A DNA stretch of 64,000 bases from Roseobacter sp. GAI101 (GCF_000156335.1 NZ_DS999213.1:1306679-1370678), one strand, 5' to 3'. Positions 35,001 to 43,429 are shown, numbered from the stretch's first letter. Program-made: numbers and translations. The notes: generated by a model from the sequence alone, not told the origin.

Positions 35001-35600
35001 CCTTTCGATGAATACCCGGGCATCGCCGAAACTGGCGTTGGCCGTCCGCCCGACGGTTTCAAATGCCGCCGTCAATGCCGCCTCGTCAGCGCAAAGCTGC
35101 ATCCCGATGCCGCCCCCGCCTGCAGTGCTTTTCAGCATCACCGGATAGCCGATGCGCGCAGCCTCGGCCACCGCCTGCGCCGCCGTGGCCAGCAAACCCG
35201 ACCCGGGCAACAGCGGCACATCAGCGGCCATCGCCAGATCGCGCGCCGTATGTTTCATGCCAAACGCCAGCAGGTGTTCGACCCGTGGCCCGATGAACGT
35301 GATCCCTGCGTCAGCCAACCGTGCGGCAAAATCGGTATTTTCCGACAGGAAACCATAGCCCGGGTGCACCGCCTGCGCGCCCGTCGCGGTGCAGGCCGCA
35401 ATCACGGCATCTGCGTTCAAATAGCTTTCGGCGGCAGGCGATAGCCCAAGGCGCACGGCCTCGTCCGCAAGCCTTACCGCTGGTGAAAAGCGGTCCGCAT
35501 CCGACCACACGGCAACGGATGCGATACCCAACCGGCGCAACGTTTTGATGACCCGAACCGCGATTTCACCGCGATTGGCCACAAGTACCTTCGTGAACAT
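32088..35600 (-). CDS. Biotin-dependent urea/guanidine carboxylase (most likely guanidine carboxylase)
   Basis: A 1170-residue single-chain biotin enzyme. Biotin carboxylase occupies residues 1 to about 450 (ANRGEIAVR at 8-16, ATP-grasp loop STAGGGGIGM at 158-167). The carboxyltransferase follows (KipA- and KipI-like halves, about 465-1060). The C-terminal carrier domain has ESMKMEM with the biotinylated lysine at about 1134. Bacterial urea carboxylases are about 1200 residues; the separate allophanate hydrolase domain of the yeast urea amidolyase is absent. The enzyme is in an operon headed by a guanidine-I riboswitch and with two DUF1989 proteins, so guanidine rather than urea is the probable substrate. 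The product would be carboxyguanidine. It lies 3 bases after the first DUF1989 gene. Confidence 0.9.
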   Translation of the reverse strand: MFTKVLVANRGEIAVRVIKTLRRLGIASVAVWSDADRFSPAVRLADEAVRLGLSPAAESYLNADAVIAACTATGAQAVHPGYGFLSENTDFAARLADAGITFIGPRVEHLLAFGMKHTARDLAMAADVPLLPGSGLLATAAQAVAEAARIGYPVMLKSTAGGGGIGMQLCADEAALTAAFETVGRTANASFGDARVFIERFVADARHVEVQVFGDGAGRVIALGERDCSLQRRNQKVVEETPAPGLPDAVRAQLHAAAKALCASVSYASAGTVEFIYDPLREDFYFLEVNTRLQVEHPVTEAVYGIDLVEWMIRQAAGEAVLPDVPLVLQGAAIEVRLYAEVPHAGFRPSAGRLTDVQFPDTARIDTWIETGTEVTPFYDPMLAKIIVTGADRPAAIAALQQALEETRVSGIETNLGYLRAIAASDILASGQVTTTALNRFDFSPTCIEVIAPGAQSSLQELPGRLGLWHVGVPPSGPMDAASFRNANRLLGNPPDTAALELTMTGPTLRFLSATRIAMAGAQMTLALDGAQVVGPVIDVPAGAVLAIGGIIGAGQRAYLAVAGGFDAPEILGSRACFGLGQFGGHAMGTLKTGDVLHIASHPCAAPAPLEDMSLTTAWEVSVLYGPHGAPDFFRTSDIAAFFATDYKVHFNSDRTGVRLIGPAPQWARADGGEAGLHPSNLHDNAYAVGAIDFTGDMPIILGPDGPSLGGFVSPAVVAAEDRWKMGQFRPGDTIRFKPVQRADDPVTAPSLAGAGSPVMMRKDGAEVPVVYRRQGDDNLLVEYGDMTLDIELRLRVHLLMQAVRDAKLPVIDLTPGIRSLQIHYDSTRLSRDKLLAFLTEIEATLPPAEDITVPSRIVHLPLSWGDPQAELAMRKYQDLVRPDAPWCPSNIEFIRRINGLQDEAAVRKIVYDASYLVLGLGDVYLGAPVATPIDPRHRLVTTKYNPARTWTPENAVGIGGAYMCVYGMEGPGGYQLVGRTVQVWNTWRRTPAFHKNPWLLDFFDQIRFFPVSHEELTEARHAFPHGEYPLKIEETTFKWADHKRAFAEQAADITRFKNNQQDAFEAERQRWKEQGQDSFAPDHGKVADAAPDDIPEGFIGIESAVPGSLWKVTVAPGDLVKAGDTVAIVESMKMEMAVLAPASGRISDVRAAPGQALRAGQVVALMTPS

Positions 35601-35603
35601 GGC

Positions 35604-36200
35604 TTATCCTTTGATCACAACACGGATCGGCGTCGGGTCGAAACCGTTGCAGGGATTGTTGATTTGCGGACAGTTCGATATCACGCAAAGCACGTCCATT
35701 TCCGCCACCATTTCCACGTGATCGCCCGGCGCGGAAATGCCGTCATCCACGGTCATCGCGCCATTCGGGCTGATCGGCACGTTCATGAAAAAGTTGATGT
35801 TGGCGACGATGTCGCGCTTGGTCATGCCGTGGCGGGACAGTTCCATGATGAAATTCTCGCGGCACGCATGTTGATACAGCGTGTCATGGCCGAACCGGAC
35901 CGTGTTGCTTTCGCATGAACAGCACCCGGCCGACGTATCATGCCGGCCCGAAGTATCGGCCGTCACCGTCAACATCGCGCGGCCTTCCGATGACATCAGC
36001 CGCGTGCCCGTGGTGATATATGCGGCCCCCTGGGCACGCAGCGTGTCCTGACTGGAATAGCGTTCGCCAAAATCGTCGGCCCGATAGAAAATCGTGTCGA
36101 TCGCCTGCTGGCCATAGGTGTCTTCGACGCGGATGGTCTGACCTTTTCTCACGATCCCGGACCATGGTTTTTCGGCGGCAATATCATACACTTGATCCAT
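35604..36200 (-). CDS. Urea carboxylase-associated DUF1989 protein, probable carboxyguanidine deiminase subunit
   Basis: A 198-residue DUF1989 protein of the type called urea carboxylase-associated protein. It contains EDTYGQQAIDTIFY near 26-39 and a cysteine-rich CCSCESNTVRFGHDTLYQHAC block (about 88 onwards). C-S-C-E residues are likely zinc ligands. In the characterised guanidine pathway two such proteins form the deiminase that converts carboxyguanidine to allophanate and ammonia. The ATG at 36200 lies 4 bases after the stop of the second DUF1989 gene; a longer frame upstream overlaps that gene. Which chain corresponds to which published subunit is not decided here. Confidence 0.85.
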   Translation of the reverse strand: MDQVYDIAAEKPWSGIVRKGQTIRVEDTYGQQAIDTIFYRADDFGERYSSQDTLRAQGAAYITTGTRLMSSEGRAMLTVTADTSGRHDTSAGCCSCESNTVRFGHDTLYQHACRENFIMELSRHGMTKRDIVANINFFMNVPISPNGAMTVDDGISAPGDHVEMVAEMDVLCVISNCPQINNPCNGFDPTPIRVVIKG

Positions 36201-36204
36201 GACC

Positions 36205-37020
36205 TTAACCCTTTGCCTTAGCATTGTTTTCAAATCCGCGTTGCGCTTCGGCGGTGGAGGTCCGACACATGTCATCGTCAGCCACCGGCGTGCCCGAAAT
36301 CTTGGTTATCTCGACGGCGTCGGGGACGGATCCGGCACGCGGGTCCAGCGGATGCGGGCAGTTGGACAGGGCGACCAGCAGGTCGATTTCGGCGCGCAGT
36401 TCGATCCAGTCCCCTTGCGAGACCATGGAGCCGCGCCATTCAAACCGGCCATCGGACTGCACCCGGACCGGGGCAAACAGGGTAAACATCGGCGGGATAT
36501 CACGCCGGTCCAACCCCAGCTTGGCCGCGGCCAGCACCATGTTGTCGTGGGTGTTGCGCATCCGGGGATCGTTGTATTTCTCGACCGTGGCGGGCGTCGA
36601 CCCGCCTGTCAGCGCATCATGCGCCCCAGAGCTGTCTTCGACAATCGACAGCATCACGCGGCCCATGTCCGAAAAGATCACCCGCCCTTTCGCAAGGTCG
36701 GTTGTCCATTGCAGCTTGATGGTATCGGGCAGGTTCATCCGCTCGGTCGGGTCGGCGGCGGACCAGGCGGCCAACGACACCGATGACCCCGCCCCTTGCG
36801 GGGCAAGGCGGATGATGTCGCCCTCGGTCACGGCGAGGGTCGTGTACCAGCCCCCCGGCACAGTCCTGGACGACAGAACCGACGCAACGTCGATTTCCGG
36901 CGCAGGGCGCGGGCTGGCAACGGGCATTGAGCCCGGTGAATGGTCAAGCCCCATGCGTTGATGTTCAAGATAGCGCTGACGGTCGGCGTTGATCTGTTCG
37001 GGGGTGCGGTGGACGTGCAT
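36205..37020 (-). CDS. Urea carboxylase-associated DUF1989 protein, second subunit
   Basis: A 271-residue DUF1989 protein, the larger partner of the 198-residue paralog. The N-terminus (TPEQINADRQRYLEHQ) is typical of the larger subunit family. It also has FSDMGRVMLSIVEDSSGAHD and HDNMVLAAAKLGLDRRDIPP segments. The cysteine-rich block of its paralog is not present (VEDSSGAHDALTGGST instead), so this chain may lack the metal site. It sits between the ABC ATPase (one base after) and its paralog. Together they should act on the carboxylase product. Confidence 0.84.
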   Translation of the reverse strand: MHVHRTPEQINADRQRYLEHQRMGLDHSPGSMPVASPRPAPEIDVASVLSSRTVPGGWYTTLAVTEGDIIRLAPQGAGSSVSLAAWSAADPTERMNLPDTIKLQWTTDLAKGRVIFSDMGRVMLSIVEDSSGAHDALTGGSTPATVEKYNDPRMRNTHDNMVLAAAKLGLDRRDIPPMFTLFAPVRVQSDGRFEWRGSMVSQGDWIELRAEIDLLVALSNCPHPLDPRAGSVPDAVEITKISGTPVADDDMCRTSTAEAQRGFENNAKAKG

Positions 37021-37021
37021 C

Positions 37022-37852
37022 TCAGGTCTCCGGTGGTTGATCGGGTCGTCCCGATGTCACGGCTTGTACGGTCGGGTCGTCCCAACCAAGGGCGTATTCG
37101 GTATTGAACAGGGTGCGGGCTCCGGCGACGCGGGGCGGCCAGATGTCGATGTCATTGGTGATCGAGGCCCCGTAGCGGTCGGCCTCTTCGGGGCGGTTGC
37201 GTTTGCGACCCAAGGCGACGACACGGGTCCCCAGGGTGAACGCCTCGCGCAGGTCATGCGTAACCATCACGACTGTCATGGGCCGTTCATCCCACAGCCG
37301 TTTCATCAGATGGTGAATGTCCGTCCGGATGCCGGGGTCCAGCGCGCCAAACGGTTCGTCCAGCAGCAGCACCCGTGGTTTCATCATCAACGCCTGCGCC
37401 AGGGCAAGCCGTTGCTGCATCCCGCCGGACAGTTGCGCGGGGTATTTATCTTCTGATCCGGCAAGGCCGACATCGGCGATCATCTGCCTTGCGGCCTCAT
37501 TCAGATGTCGCCGCGCCGCGCCAAAGCTGCGGCCCACGACGCGCGCCGATTGCAATTCCGGACCCAACATGACGTTGCCCAGAACCGTCAGATGCGGAAA
37601 CACCGAATAGCGTTGGTACACCACACCGCGGTCCGGCCCGGGTTCATCAGGCAAGGCTGCGCCATCCAGCATGATGGTGCCACGGGTTGCGCGTTCTTGC
37701 CCCAGCAACAGGCGCAGCAATGTCGTTTTCCCGCAACCTGACGGCCCGACAAGCGCCACGAAGGATCGCGGGGCGATATCAAGGCTCAGGTTTTCGATGA
37801 CGATCTGGTCGCCGTATTCCTTCCAGACATTGCGCAACGTGAGGGCCGTCAT
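37022..37852 (-). CDS. ABC transporter ATP-binding protein of the guanidine operon
   Basis: A 276-residue NitT/TauT-type ATPase. Walker A GPSGCGKTT is near 41-49, signature LSGGMQQRLALA near 145, and Walker B VLLLDEPFGALD near 165. The ATG at 37852 overlaps the permease stop by 4 bases. It powers the importer formed with the permease and binding protein encoded upstream. The importer is of the class often labelled 'putative urea ABC transporter' next to urea carboxylase genes. Here the riboswitch argues for guanidine or a related guanidinium ligand. Confidence 0.9.
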   Translation of the reverse strand: MTALTLRNVWKEYGDQIVIENLSLDIAPRSFVALVGPSGCGKTTLLRLLLGQERATRGTIMLDGAALPDEPGPDRGVVYQRYSVFPHLTVLGNVMLGPELQSARVVGRSFGAARRHLNEAARQMIADVGLAGSEDKYPAQLSGGMQQRLALAQALMMKPRVLLLDEPFGALDPGIRTDIHHLMKRLWDERPMTVVMVTHDLREAFTLGTRVVALGRKRNRPEEADRYGASITNDIDIWPPRVAGARTLFNTEYALGWDDPTVQAVTSGRPDQPPET

Positions 37853-38667
37853 CTGCCCGCCTCCAGCTGCGACCAGGGGAACAGCCAGCGGCGGAAGCGA
37901 TCGATGCCGAAATCGGCACTGGCCGCCAGAAAGGTGATCCATGCGACATAGGGAAAGATGATGTCCATCGACAGATAGCGCCGTACCAGAAAGATGCGGT
38001 AGCCCAGACCGCTGTCCGCGGAAATCGCCTCGGCGGCGATAAGAAACAGGAAGGCGGGCCCCAGTTGCAGGCGCAGACTGCCCAAGAGACGCGGCAGGGC
38101 CTGGGGCAAGACGATGCGCAGGGCGATCAGCCAGCTTGAGGCCGACAGGGTCTCGGCCTTGACGATCTGTTCGCGGGGCAAGGCCAGCACGGTTTGCGCA
38201 AGATCACGGATCATGATCGGGGCGACGCCGATTACGATCAACGCAATCTTGGACGTTTCCCCCAATCCCATCGAAATGAAAAGGATCGGCAGCAGCGCCA
38301 AGGGCGGCACCATGGACACAAAGCTGACAAAGGGGGCCAGCAGCGCGCGAAAGAACGGCAGGATGCCGATGCAGACGCCGATCACCAACGCCAGTGCCGT
38401 CGATATGCCAAGGCCCGCGGCAAGCCGCTTCAGGCTGGACCAGGTATCGGTCCACAGCAGATAATCACCGCTGCGCCGGTCGGGGGTGAAAGCCATCAGA
38501 TCGACGGCATCCGCAATGCTGGTGAGCGCCGGCAACAGCTTGTCATTTGGGTTTTCAGCCAACCGCAGGGACGACCCCAGCAGATACGCCAGTATCAGTA
38601 CCAGGAACGGCGCGAATTTCAAGGCTGTCGCCGCCACCGGCGACAGCTGTTGATTGATCAGGCGCAT
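37849..38667 (-). CDS. ABC transporter permease of the guanidine operon
   Basis: A 272-residue inner-membrane permease with about six hydrophobic segments and a coupling loop LSASSWLIALRIVLPQALPRL, of the NitT/TauT class. It overlaps the ATPase start by 4 bases and lies 15 bases after the binding-protein stop, so the three subunits are made together. Its job is uptake of the ligand captured by the neighbouring binding protein. Confidence 0.9.
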   Translation of the reverse strand: MRLINQQLSPVAATALKFAPFLVLILAYLLGSSLRLAENPNDKLLPALTSIADAVDLMAFTPDRRSGDYLLWTDTWSSLKRLAAGLGISTALALVIGVCIGILPFFRALLAPFVSFVSMVPPLALLPILFISMGLGETSKIALIVIGVAPIMIRDLAQTVLALPREQIVKAETLSASSWLIALRIVLPQALPRLLGSLRLQLGPAFLFLIAAEAISADSGLGYRIFLVRRYLSMDIIFPYVAWITFLAASADFGIDRFRRWLFPWSQLEAGR

Positions 38668-38682
38668 CGGTCCCGTTCCTGC

Positions 38683-39753
38683 TTACAGCGCGCCGTCGGC
38701 GGCCATTTGCATGAACGTCGTGTCGAACCTGAATTTGACATTGGCGGTATCGCCCAGAATGGTGCCGTCGGGCAGTTCAATGCCGATGGCGTCTTCGGAC
38801 GTGGCACCCGGTGTCAAAAGCCCTTTGTCGAACAGGAACGCGCGGACCAAATTCATCGTGCCCGCCAGATCAGACGACGCGGTAAAGGCAACGGCCTCGG
38901 CAGGGTCGGCAAAAAGTTTCGTCGCGGCCATCTGTGCTTCGAAGCCCGCCTGATCGGTGCCCGACGCAGCCCCCATGGCGGCGCGTGCGGCAGCGCCTTC
39001 GGGCGTGTCGGATGTCATCAGCGTCATCGTCTCGTACCAGATGCCGGCCAACGCCTGACCGAACTTGGGGTTATCTGACAGCACGTCGGTGTTGGCGACC
39101 ATCAGATCGATGATCTCGCCTTCGATCTGCGCGCTGTCGAAAACCTTGACCGCGCCGGGCAGCGTTTCGATTTCCGACACCATGGGGTTCCATGTCACCA
39201 TCGCAGTCACATCATCGGTCTGGAACGCCCCCACCATATCGGGGTCGGCGGTGTTGATGACCTTCACGTCCTGCTCGGACATCCCCACGCTGTCCAACGC
39301 GCGCGACAGCAGATAATGCGAGACCGAGAATTCCACCAGGTTCACATCGCGCCCGGCAATATCGGCCAGCGCGTTTCCGTCCTTGATGAACACCGCGTCA
39401 TTCCCATCGGAAAAATCACCTACGATGACGGCGGTCGTATCCACGCCGCCCGCTGCCGGGATCGACAGGCCGTCCATGTTGGTCAGCGTGACCGCATCAT
39501 AGCCGCCCGCCGTGTACTGGTTGATGGATTCGACATAATCGTTGAATTGCGTGACTTCGATCGAGATGCCGTATTTATCGGCCCATTTGTCGACGATGCC
39601 CGCGTCCGCAGCGTGCCCCCATGGCATCCAGCCGACATAGATCGACCATGCGACTTTGAAATCCGTCTTTTCCTGCGCGACGGCGGTCTGCCCAAAGCCC
39701 AGCACACCCAAGGCGGCCAAGGCGGCAAGCGTCATTCTGCGATTGGTTTTCAT
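38683..39753 (-). CDS. ABC transporter substrate-binding protein of the guanidine operon
   Basis: A 356-residue NMT1/TauA-fold binding protein with a signal peptide (1 to about 26, ending AVA-QE). It belongs to the family annotated as putative urea ABC transporter binding protein found beside urea carboxylase. The mature start VAWSIYVGWMPWGHAADAG carries the aromatic residues usual in the family. An AAGGGA site precedes the ATG. It is the first gene after the guanidine-I riboswitch and terminator, so its expression should rise when guanidine is present. Confidence 0.9.
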   Translation of the reverse strand: MKTNRRMTLAALAALGVLGFGQTAVAQEKTDFKVAWSIYVGWMPWGHAADAGIVDKWADKYGISIEVTQFNDYVESINQYTAGGYDAVTLTNMDGLSIPAAGGVDTTAVIVGDFSDGNDAVFIKDGNALADIAGRDVNLVEFSVSHYLLSRALDSVGMSEQDVKVINTADPDMVGAFQTDDVTAMVTWNPMVSEIETLPGAVKVFDSAQIEGEIIDLMVANTDVLSDNPKFGQALAGIWYETMTLMTSDTPEGAAARAAMGAASGTDQAGFEAQMAATKLFADPAEAVAFTASSDLAGTMNLVRAFLFDKGLLTPGATSEDAIGIELPDGTILGDTANVKFRFDTTFMQMAADGAL

Positions 39754-39773
39754 ATCAGTCCCTTTTCAGTTTC

Positions 39774-39810
39774 AAAAAGGGATTGGATACAGATCATCGC
39801 CGCCAATCCC
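39774..39810 (-). terminator. Intrinsic terminator (expression platform of the guanidine-I riboswitch)
   Basis: On the minus strand GGGATTGG (39810-39803) pairs with CCAATCCC (39786-39779), followed by five U residues. It lies between the aptamer and the binding-protein ATG. In guanidine-I switches ligand binding prevents formation of such a terminator and turns genes on. Confidence 0.88.
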
Positions 39811-39819
39811 TTGGTCTTG

Positions 39820-39930
39820 CGAGGTCTCCCGGGCTTTTGTCCCGCCGTGCATCTGACGGATTTTTCTGTCCCGCCAGCTTCGGCTCTCGGACCAGACACG
39901 TGTTGAACGCCGGAACCCTAGCCGAAAACT
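39820..39930 (-). ncRNA. Guanidine-I (ykkC) riboswitch
   Basis: Read on the minus strand, the conserved blocks of the ykkC class appear in the right order: CTAGGGTTCCG (39921-39911), GGTCCGAGAG (about 39883-39874), and ACGGCGGGACAAAAGCCCGG then GAGACC (ending about 39823). An intrinsic terminator follows 13 bases later. This aptamer senses free guanidinium and activates detoxification or degradation genes. Its presence is the main reason for reading the downstream carboxylase as a guanidine enzyme. Confidence 0.96.
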
Positions 39931-40121
39931 CAATTTGATGATTGTTGGACAGGGGCCACTGCGGCAAGCATATCGAACGCTTTGGCATTGGCATCCGCAT
40001 GGCTGCATTATTTTCAGGCAACCCGCGCGTCTGGCGATGGAAATTTAGGCACGAATGCGGTCTGCCCTCCGCTGCGCTTTGGCACCGAAGGGCAGATTAC
40101 AACGTCAAAGGTGTTAGGCCA

Positions 40122-42116
40122 TCACGCGTGTCGGGGGTCCACAGCATTTGCCCGCCACGCGACAAACATCGGCAGCGCGCAAAGTGCGGCCCCAATGGCA
40201 AAGGACAGCGCATAACCCAGATTGGCCAGATTATTCTGCGGCATGGCAATCAGCACCCCGCCAAAGAACAGCATGATCCGAAGCGGCAGGCCCGCGCCCC
40301 CGTCCAAGGGGCCAACCAGACTGACATAGCCCTGCAACGCAGACGAGATCATCGCGACGCCGATCAACGCACAGCTGAGCGCGACCGTGATCTCCCAAGC
40401 CGGTGCCTGCCCGATAAGCGCGGGGTTAAGCACGAAGAAGAACGGCGCGATATAGATGACTCCGCCCAGACGCATCGCCTCAAACCCTGTTGCGATAGGG
40501 TTCGACCCTGCCATCGTGGATGCCGCAAAAGCGCCAAGGGCGACAGGCGGCGTGATATAGCTGACCATGCCCCAATACAGGATGAACAGATGCACGGCCA
40601 ATTGGTTCAAGCCGCCCGCCTCGAGCGCCGGAGCCAGAACGACCGCCAGAAAGATATAGCAGGCCGTGACCGTCATCCCCATGCCGAAGATGAACGCCGT
40701 GACGGCCCCCATCAGCAGCAACACCAGCGTGTTGTCGCCTGCGATGAACACCAGTTCGTTCACCAGCGTTCCCGCAAGCCCGGTGGCCGAAAACGACCCC
40801 ACGATCAGGCCGACACCGAGCAGGATCGCCGTCAGCTCTGCCAGCCCCATGCCGACGCCAACAATCATGTTGCCAAGCCGCGTGATGTTCAGGCGGTGGC
40901 TGGCGCGGAACTGGTTGACCACCAACAGCAGCGCTGTCGCGTAAAACGGTGCCGAAGATTCCTGCCGCAGGCCGATCATCATGTAAAGCAGCAGCGCAAA
41001 GACAAAGATATAGGGCCAACCTTCGATCATGACCGCGCGCAGGCGTGGCAGATCGGGCTTGGGCAGACCGCGCAGGCCGCGTTTCGCCGAATAGGCATCG
41101 ATCTGGGTGAACAGACCCCAATAGAACAGCAGGCTTGGAATGGCAGCGGCCAGTGCGATTTCGACATAGGGGCGCGACAGGAACGACGCCATCACAAAGG
41201 CCGTGGCCCCCATGATCGGCGGCATCAGGACGCCCCCGGTCGAGGCACATGCCTCTGTGGCAGCGGCGGTCTTGGCGGAGAAGCCGGTCTTGCGCATCGC
41301 CGGAATGGACACCGCCCCGGTTGTCAGCACATTCGAAATGACGGAACCGGACATCGACCCCATGAACCCGCTGGCAAAGATCGACACCTTGGCCGCCCCA
41401 CCGCGGTAACCGCCGACAAGGCCAAGCGCCAGATCGTTGAAGAACTGCCCGCCGCCCGTGCGCTGCAACACCGCGCCGAACAGAATGAACCCGATCACCA
41501 CGCCGCCGAAGGCCTTCATCGGGATGCCGAATGAACTTTCAGCGGAATAGATGTGATAGGGCACGGTCTGCATGAACGTGCTTTGGAACCCCGAAAACGG
41601 ATCAGGCACCTGCCCTGCAAACGTCGGATAGAAAGCGAACACCGTGACGATGATGAACAAGACCAGCCCGCCCGCGCGGCGCGTCGCCTCGAGGATCAGA
41701 AAGAAGAAAACGACGGATACATATTGCGCCAGTTCCGGTGCGGCATATTCCCAGCCTTGCGACAGGTTCTGCTGCGCCGTCTGCGCCAGATAGGCGGTAC
41801 AAACGACGGATAAGGCGAACAGCAGCCAATCAAGCCACGACGGCGTCCCGCCCTTGCCGCCGCGCATCTGAAAGATCAGGAAACTCAGCGCCAGAAACAG
41901 GCCGCCCAATACGTAAAGGTATCGCCCTTCGATCAGGACAAGGCCCATAAGCTGGATGTTGAACAGCTGGTTGATCACCAGCACCAGCGACAGCAACGTG
42001 CCGATCACCACGACCCAGCGGGCGGGGCCCGAGATAAGCTCGGCCGGGGTTGCGCCGTCAATGGCGACCTGTTCCAGGCCTTTTGATCCGGCAGGGGATG
42101 TATCGTGATCGGTCAT
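40122..42116 (-). CDS. TRAP transporter fused permease (DctQM, TAXI type)
   Basis: A 664-residue membrane protein that fuses the small and large TRAP permease subunits, as is usual for the TAXI class. A DctQ-like region (about 30-190) precedes a DctM-like region with SGFMGSMSGSVISNVLTTGAVSIP and STGGVLMPPIMGATAFVM. No good ribosome binding site is seen for either the ATG at 42116 or the in-frame ATG at 42143. I prefer 42116 because a stable hairpin (42151-42175) ends only 7 bases before 42143. The partner receptor gene lies immediately upstream. Known ligands of TAXI systems include glutamate and other small acids; here the substrate is unknown. Confidence 0.92.
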   Translation of the reverse strand: MTDHDTSPAGSKGLEQVAIDGATPAELISGPARWVVVIGTLLSLVLVINQLFNIQLMGLVLIEGRYLYVLGGLFLALSFLIFQMRGGKGGTPSWLDWLLFALSVVCTAYLAQTAQQNLSQGWEYAAPELAQYVSVVFFFLILEATRRAGGLVLFIIVTVFAFYPTFAGQVPDPFSGFQSTFMQTVPYHIYSAESSFGIPMKAFGGVVIGFILFGAVLQRTGGGQFFNDLALGLVGGYRGGAAKVSIFASGFMGSMSGSVISNVLTTGAVSIPAMRKTGFSAKTAAATEACASTGGVLMPPIMGATAFVMASFLSRPYVEIALAAAIPSLLFYWGLFTQIDAYSAKRGLRGLPKPDLPRLRAVMIEGWPYIFVFALLLYMMIGLRQESSAPFYATALLLVVNQFRASHRLNITRLGNMIVGVGMGLAELTAILLGVGLIVGSFSATGLAGTLVNELVFIAGDNTLVLLLMGAVTAFIFGMGMTVTACYIFLAVVLAPALEAGGLNQLAVHLFILYWGMVSYITPPVALGAFAASTMAGSNPIATGFEAMRLGGVIYIAPFFFVLNPALIGQAPAWEITVALSCALIGVAMISSALQGYVSLVGPLDGGAGLPLRIMLFFGGVLIAMPQNNLANLGYALSFAIGAALCALPMFVAWRANAVDPRHA

Positions 42117-42150
42117 GGGCGCGCTCGTATTTGGAATGAACATGACAAAC

Positions 42151-42175
42151 CGGCCGGTTTCAGAAAAACCGGCCG
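42151..42175 (-). other. Intercistronic hairpin between the TAXI receptor and the permease gene
   Basis: CGGCCGGTTT and AAACCGGCCG form a perfect 10-bp stem with a 5-base loop, 20 bases after the receptor stop. GTTTGTC follows, too few U residues for a strong terminator. It could partly terminate, or stabilise the receptor message. It matches the position of the hairpin between dctP and dctQ in this window. Confidence 0.6.
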
Positions 42176-42195
42176 ATCACAGCATTTGGCAAGGA

Positions 42196-43332
42196 TTAGA
42201 ATACGACCGAGAAGCCGCCATCTTTCAGCGCCTTGCGACGTGCTTCGGACCACGCGGCCTCCCAATCGGCGGGGGCTGCTGCCTTGGTCGCTTCCCATGC
42301 GGCGGCCAACGCTTCCTGACGCGCGATCAGCTGGTCGTTATGCGCCTGTGCCTTGTCATTCCAGACACCTGCTTCTGTGAAATAGCGGATCGCACCTTCA
42401 TGGTAGGGCACGACCCATTCCATGTTCTGCTTGTCCATCGCCCAGCCACCGATGCCGGGGGAATTGCCGTCATATTTCGGGAACAGTTCAACCATCGCCT
42501 TGGTCATGTTGTACACAAGGCTTTCATCTGTCGCGGCCATCGCCGTCAGCACGGGGTACGCATAGCCTGCCCCCTGATAGCCATCTGTGCCGTCGATCGT
42601 GGCCCCGACGCTGGCCTTGTTGATGGTAAAGAACGGTGCAACTGCCTGCATCCGCGCAAAGCCTTCGGTATCGGCCGGATCAATCGGGGGCCAGAACAGC
42701 CCGCGCGGACCTGCTTCGGCCTCATAGGCCTTGCCCGAGTTGGTGGAGGCAAACGCGGCATCAACCTGACCTTCGATCAGACCGGTCCAGCTGGCCCCGA
42801 AGCCGCCGAAATCAACGCGTTCGACATCATCCCACGTCAGACCGCCATAGGCCATGTACGCTTCGGTATTCACGTTCAGCGCCGGGGCACCAACGATATA
42901 GGCGACGCGTTTGCCCTTCAGATCGGCATAGGTTTCGATCCCCAGATCACCGGCGACACCGACGGCAAGGTTGATGGCACCACCGTTGTTGGCCATCAGC
43001 ACGCGGACCGGCTGCGGCCCCCAGTTTTCCGCGCCAAAATCAAAGACGCCTTCTTGCGCCATAAAGCTGCCGCCGACACCGGTTGCCGAGAATTCGACCC
43101 GGCCCTGGCGCAGCGGTTCTGTCCGCGACACGTCGTTCTTGCCGGGCAGCACGCGCAAGTTCACGCCCGTTGCATCCTGCAAGGCCGCCCCGATCGCGAC
43201 GGCCTGATTGTAGCCGGCTGATCCGGTGTCATAGGCTGTCCAGTTCAGCTGCTTTGGCAGCTCGATATCTTGCGCAGCGGCCATGGTGGCCGTCATGCCG
43301 AAAGCGGCAATCGTGGTTGTAAGGTAGTTCAT
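42196..43332 (-). CDS. TAXI-family TRAP transporter solute-binding protein
   Basis: A 378-residue TAXI-type receptor with a signal peptide (1-20, ending AAA-QDIELP). Family landmarks are WTAYDTGSAGYNQAVAIG near the mature start and LKGKRVAYIVGAPALNVN near 130-147. The strong GGGAGGAA site fixes the ATG at 43332. It binds the substrate in the periplasm and passes it to the fused permease. It is the first gene of the unit; a candidate promoter lies about 100 bases upstream. Confidence 0.92.
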   Translation of the reverse strand: MNYLTTTIAAFGMTATMAAAQDIELPKQLNWTAYDTGSAGYNQAVAIGAALQDATGVNLRVLPGKNDVSRTEPLRQGRVEFSATGVGGSFMAQEGVFDFGAENWGPQPVRVLMANNGGAINLAVGVAGDLGIETYADLKGKRVAYIVGAPALNVNTEAYMAYGGLTWDDVERVDFGGFGASWTGLIEGQVDAAFASTNSGKAYEAEAGPRGLFWPPIDPADTEGFARMQAVAPFFTINKASVGATIDGTDGYQGAGYAYPVLTAMAATDESLVYNMTKAMVELFPKYDGNSPGIGGWAMDKQNMEWVVPYHEGAIRYFTEAGVWNDKAQAHNDQLIARQEALAAAWEATKAAAPADWEAAWSEARRKALKDGGFSVVF

Positions 43333-43429
43333 CGTTTCCTCCCTAAAAATCCGAGCCTGCCCCATTTTCGGGATGCAGACCGGTCTGGCGGCCTCGTTTT
43401 CTGATGAAACGCTGTTCCGCCCTGTGGAA

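Noticed and set aside
34005-35444. Plus-strand 479-codon frame opposite the carboxylase
   Set aside because: The minus strand encodes an unbroken biotin carboxylase with all motifs; the plus frame is a compositional shadow, as is the 582-codon frame at 32115-33863.
39942-41534. Plus-strand 530-codon frame opposite the TAXI permease
   Set aside because: The translation is rich in Arg, Gln, His and Asp with no domain, while the minus strand shows a coherent membrane protein.
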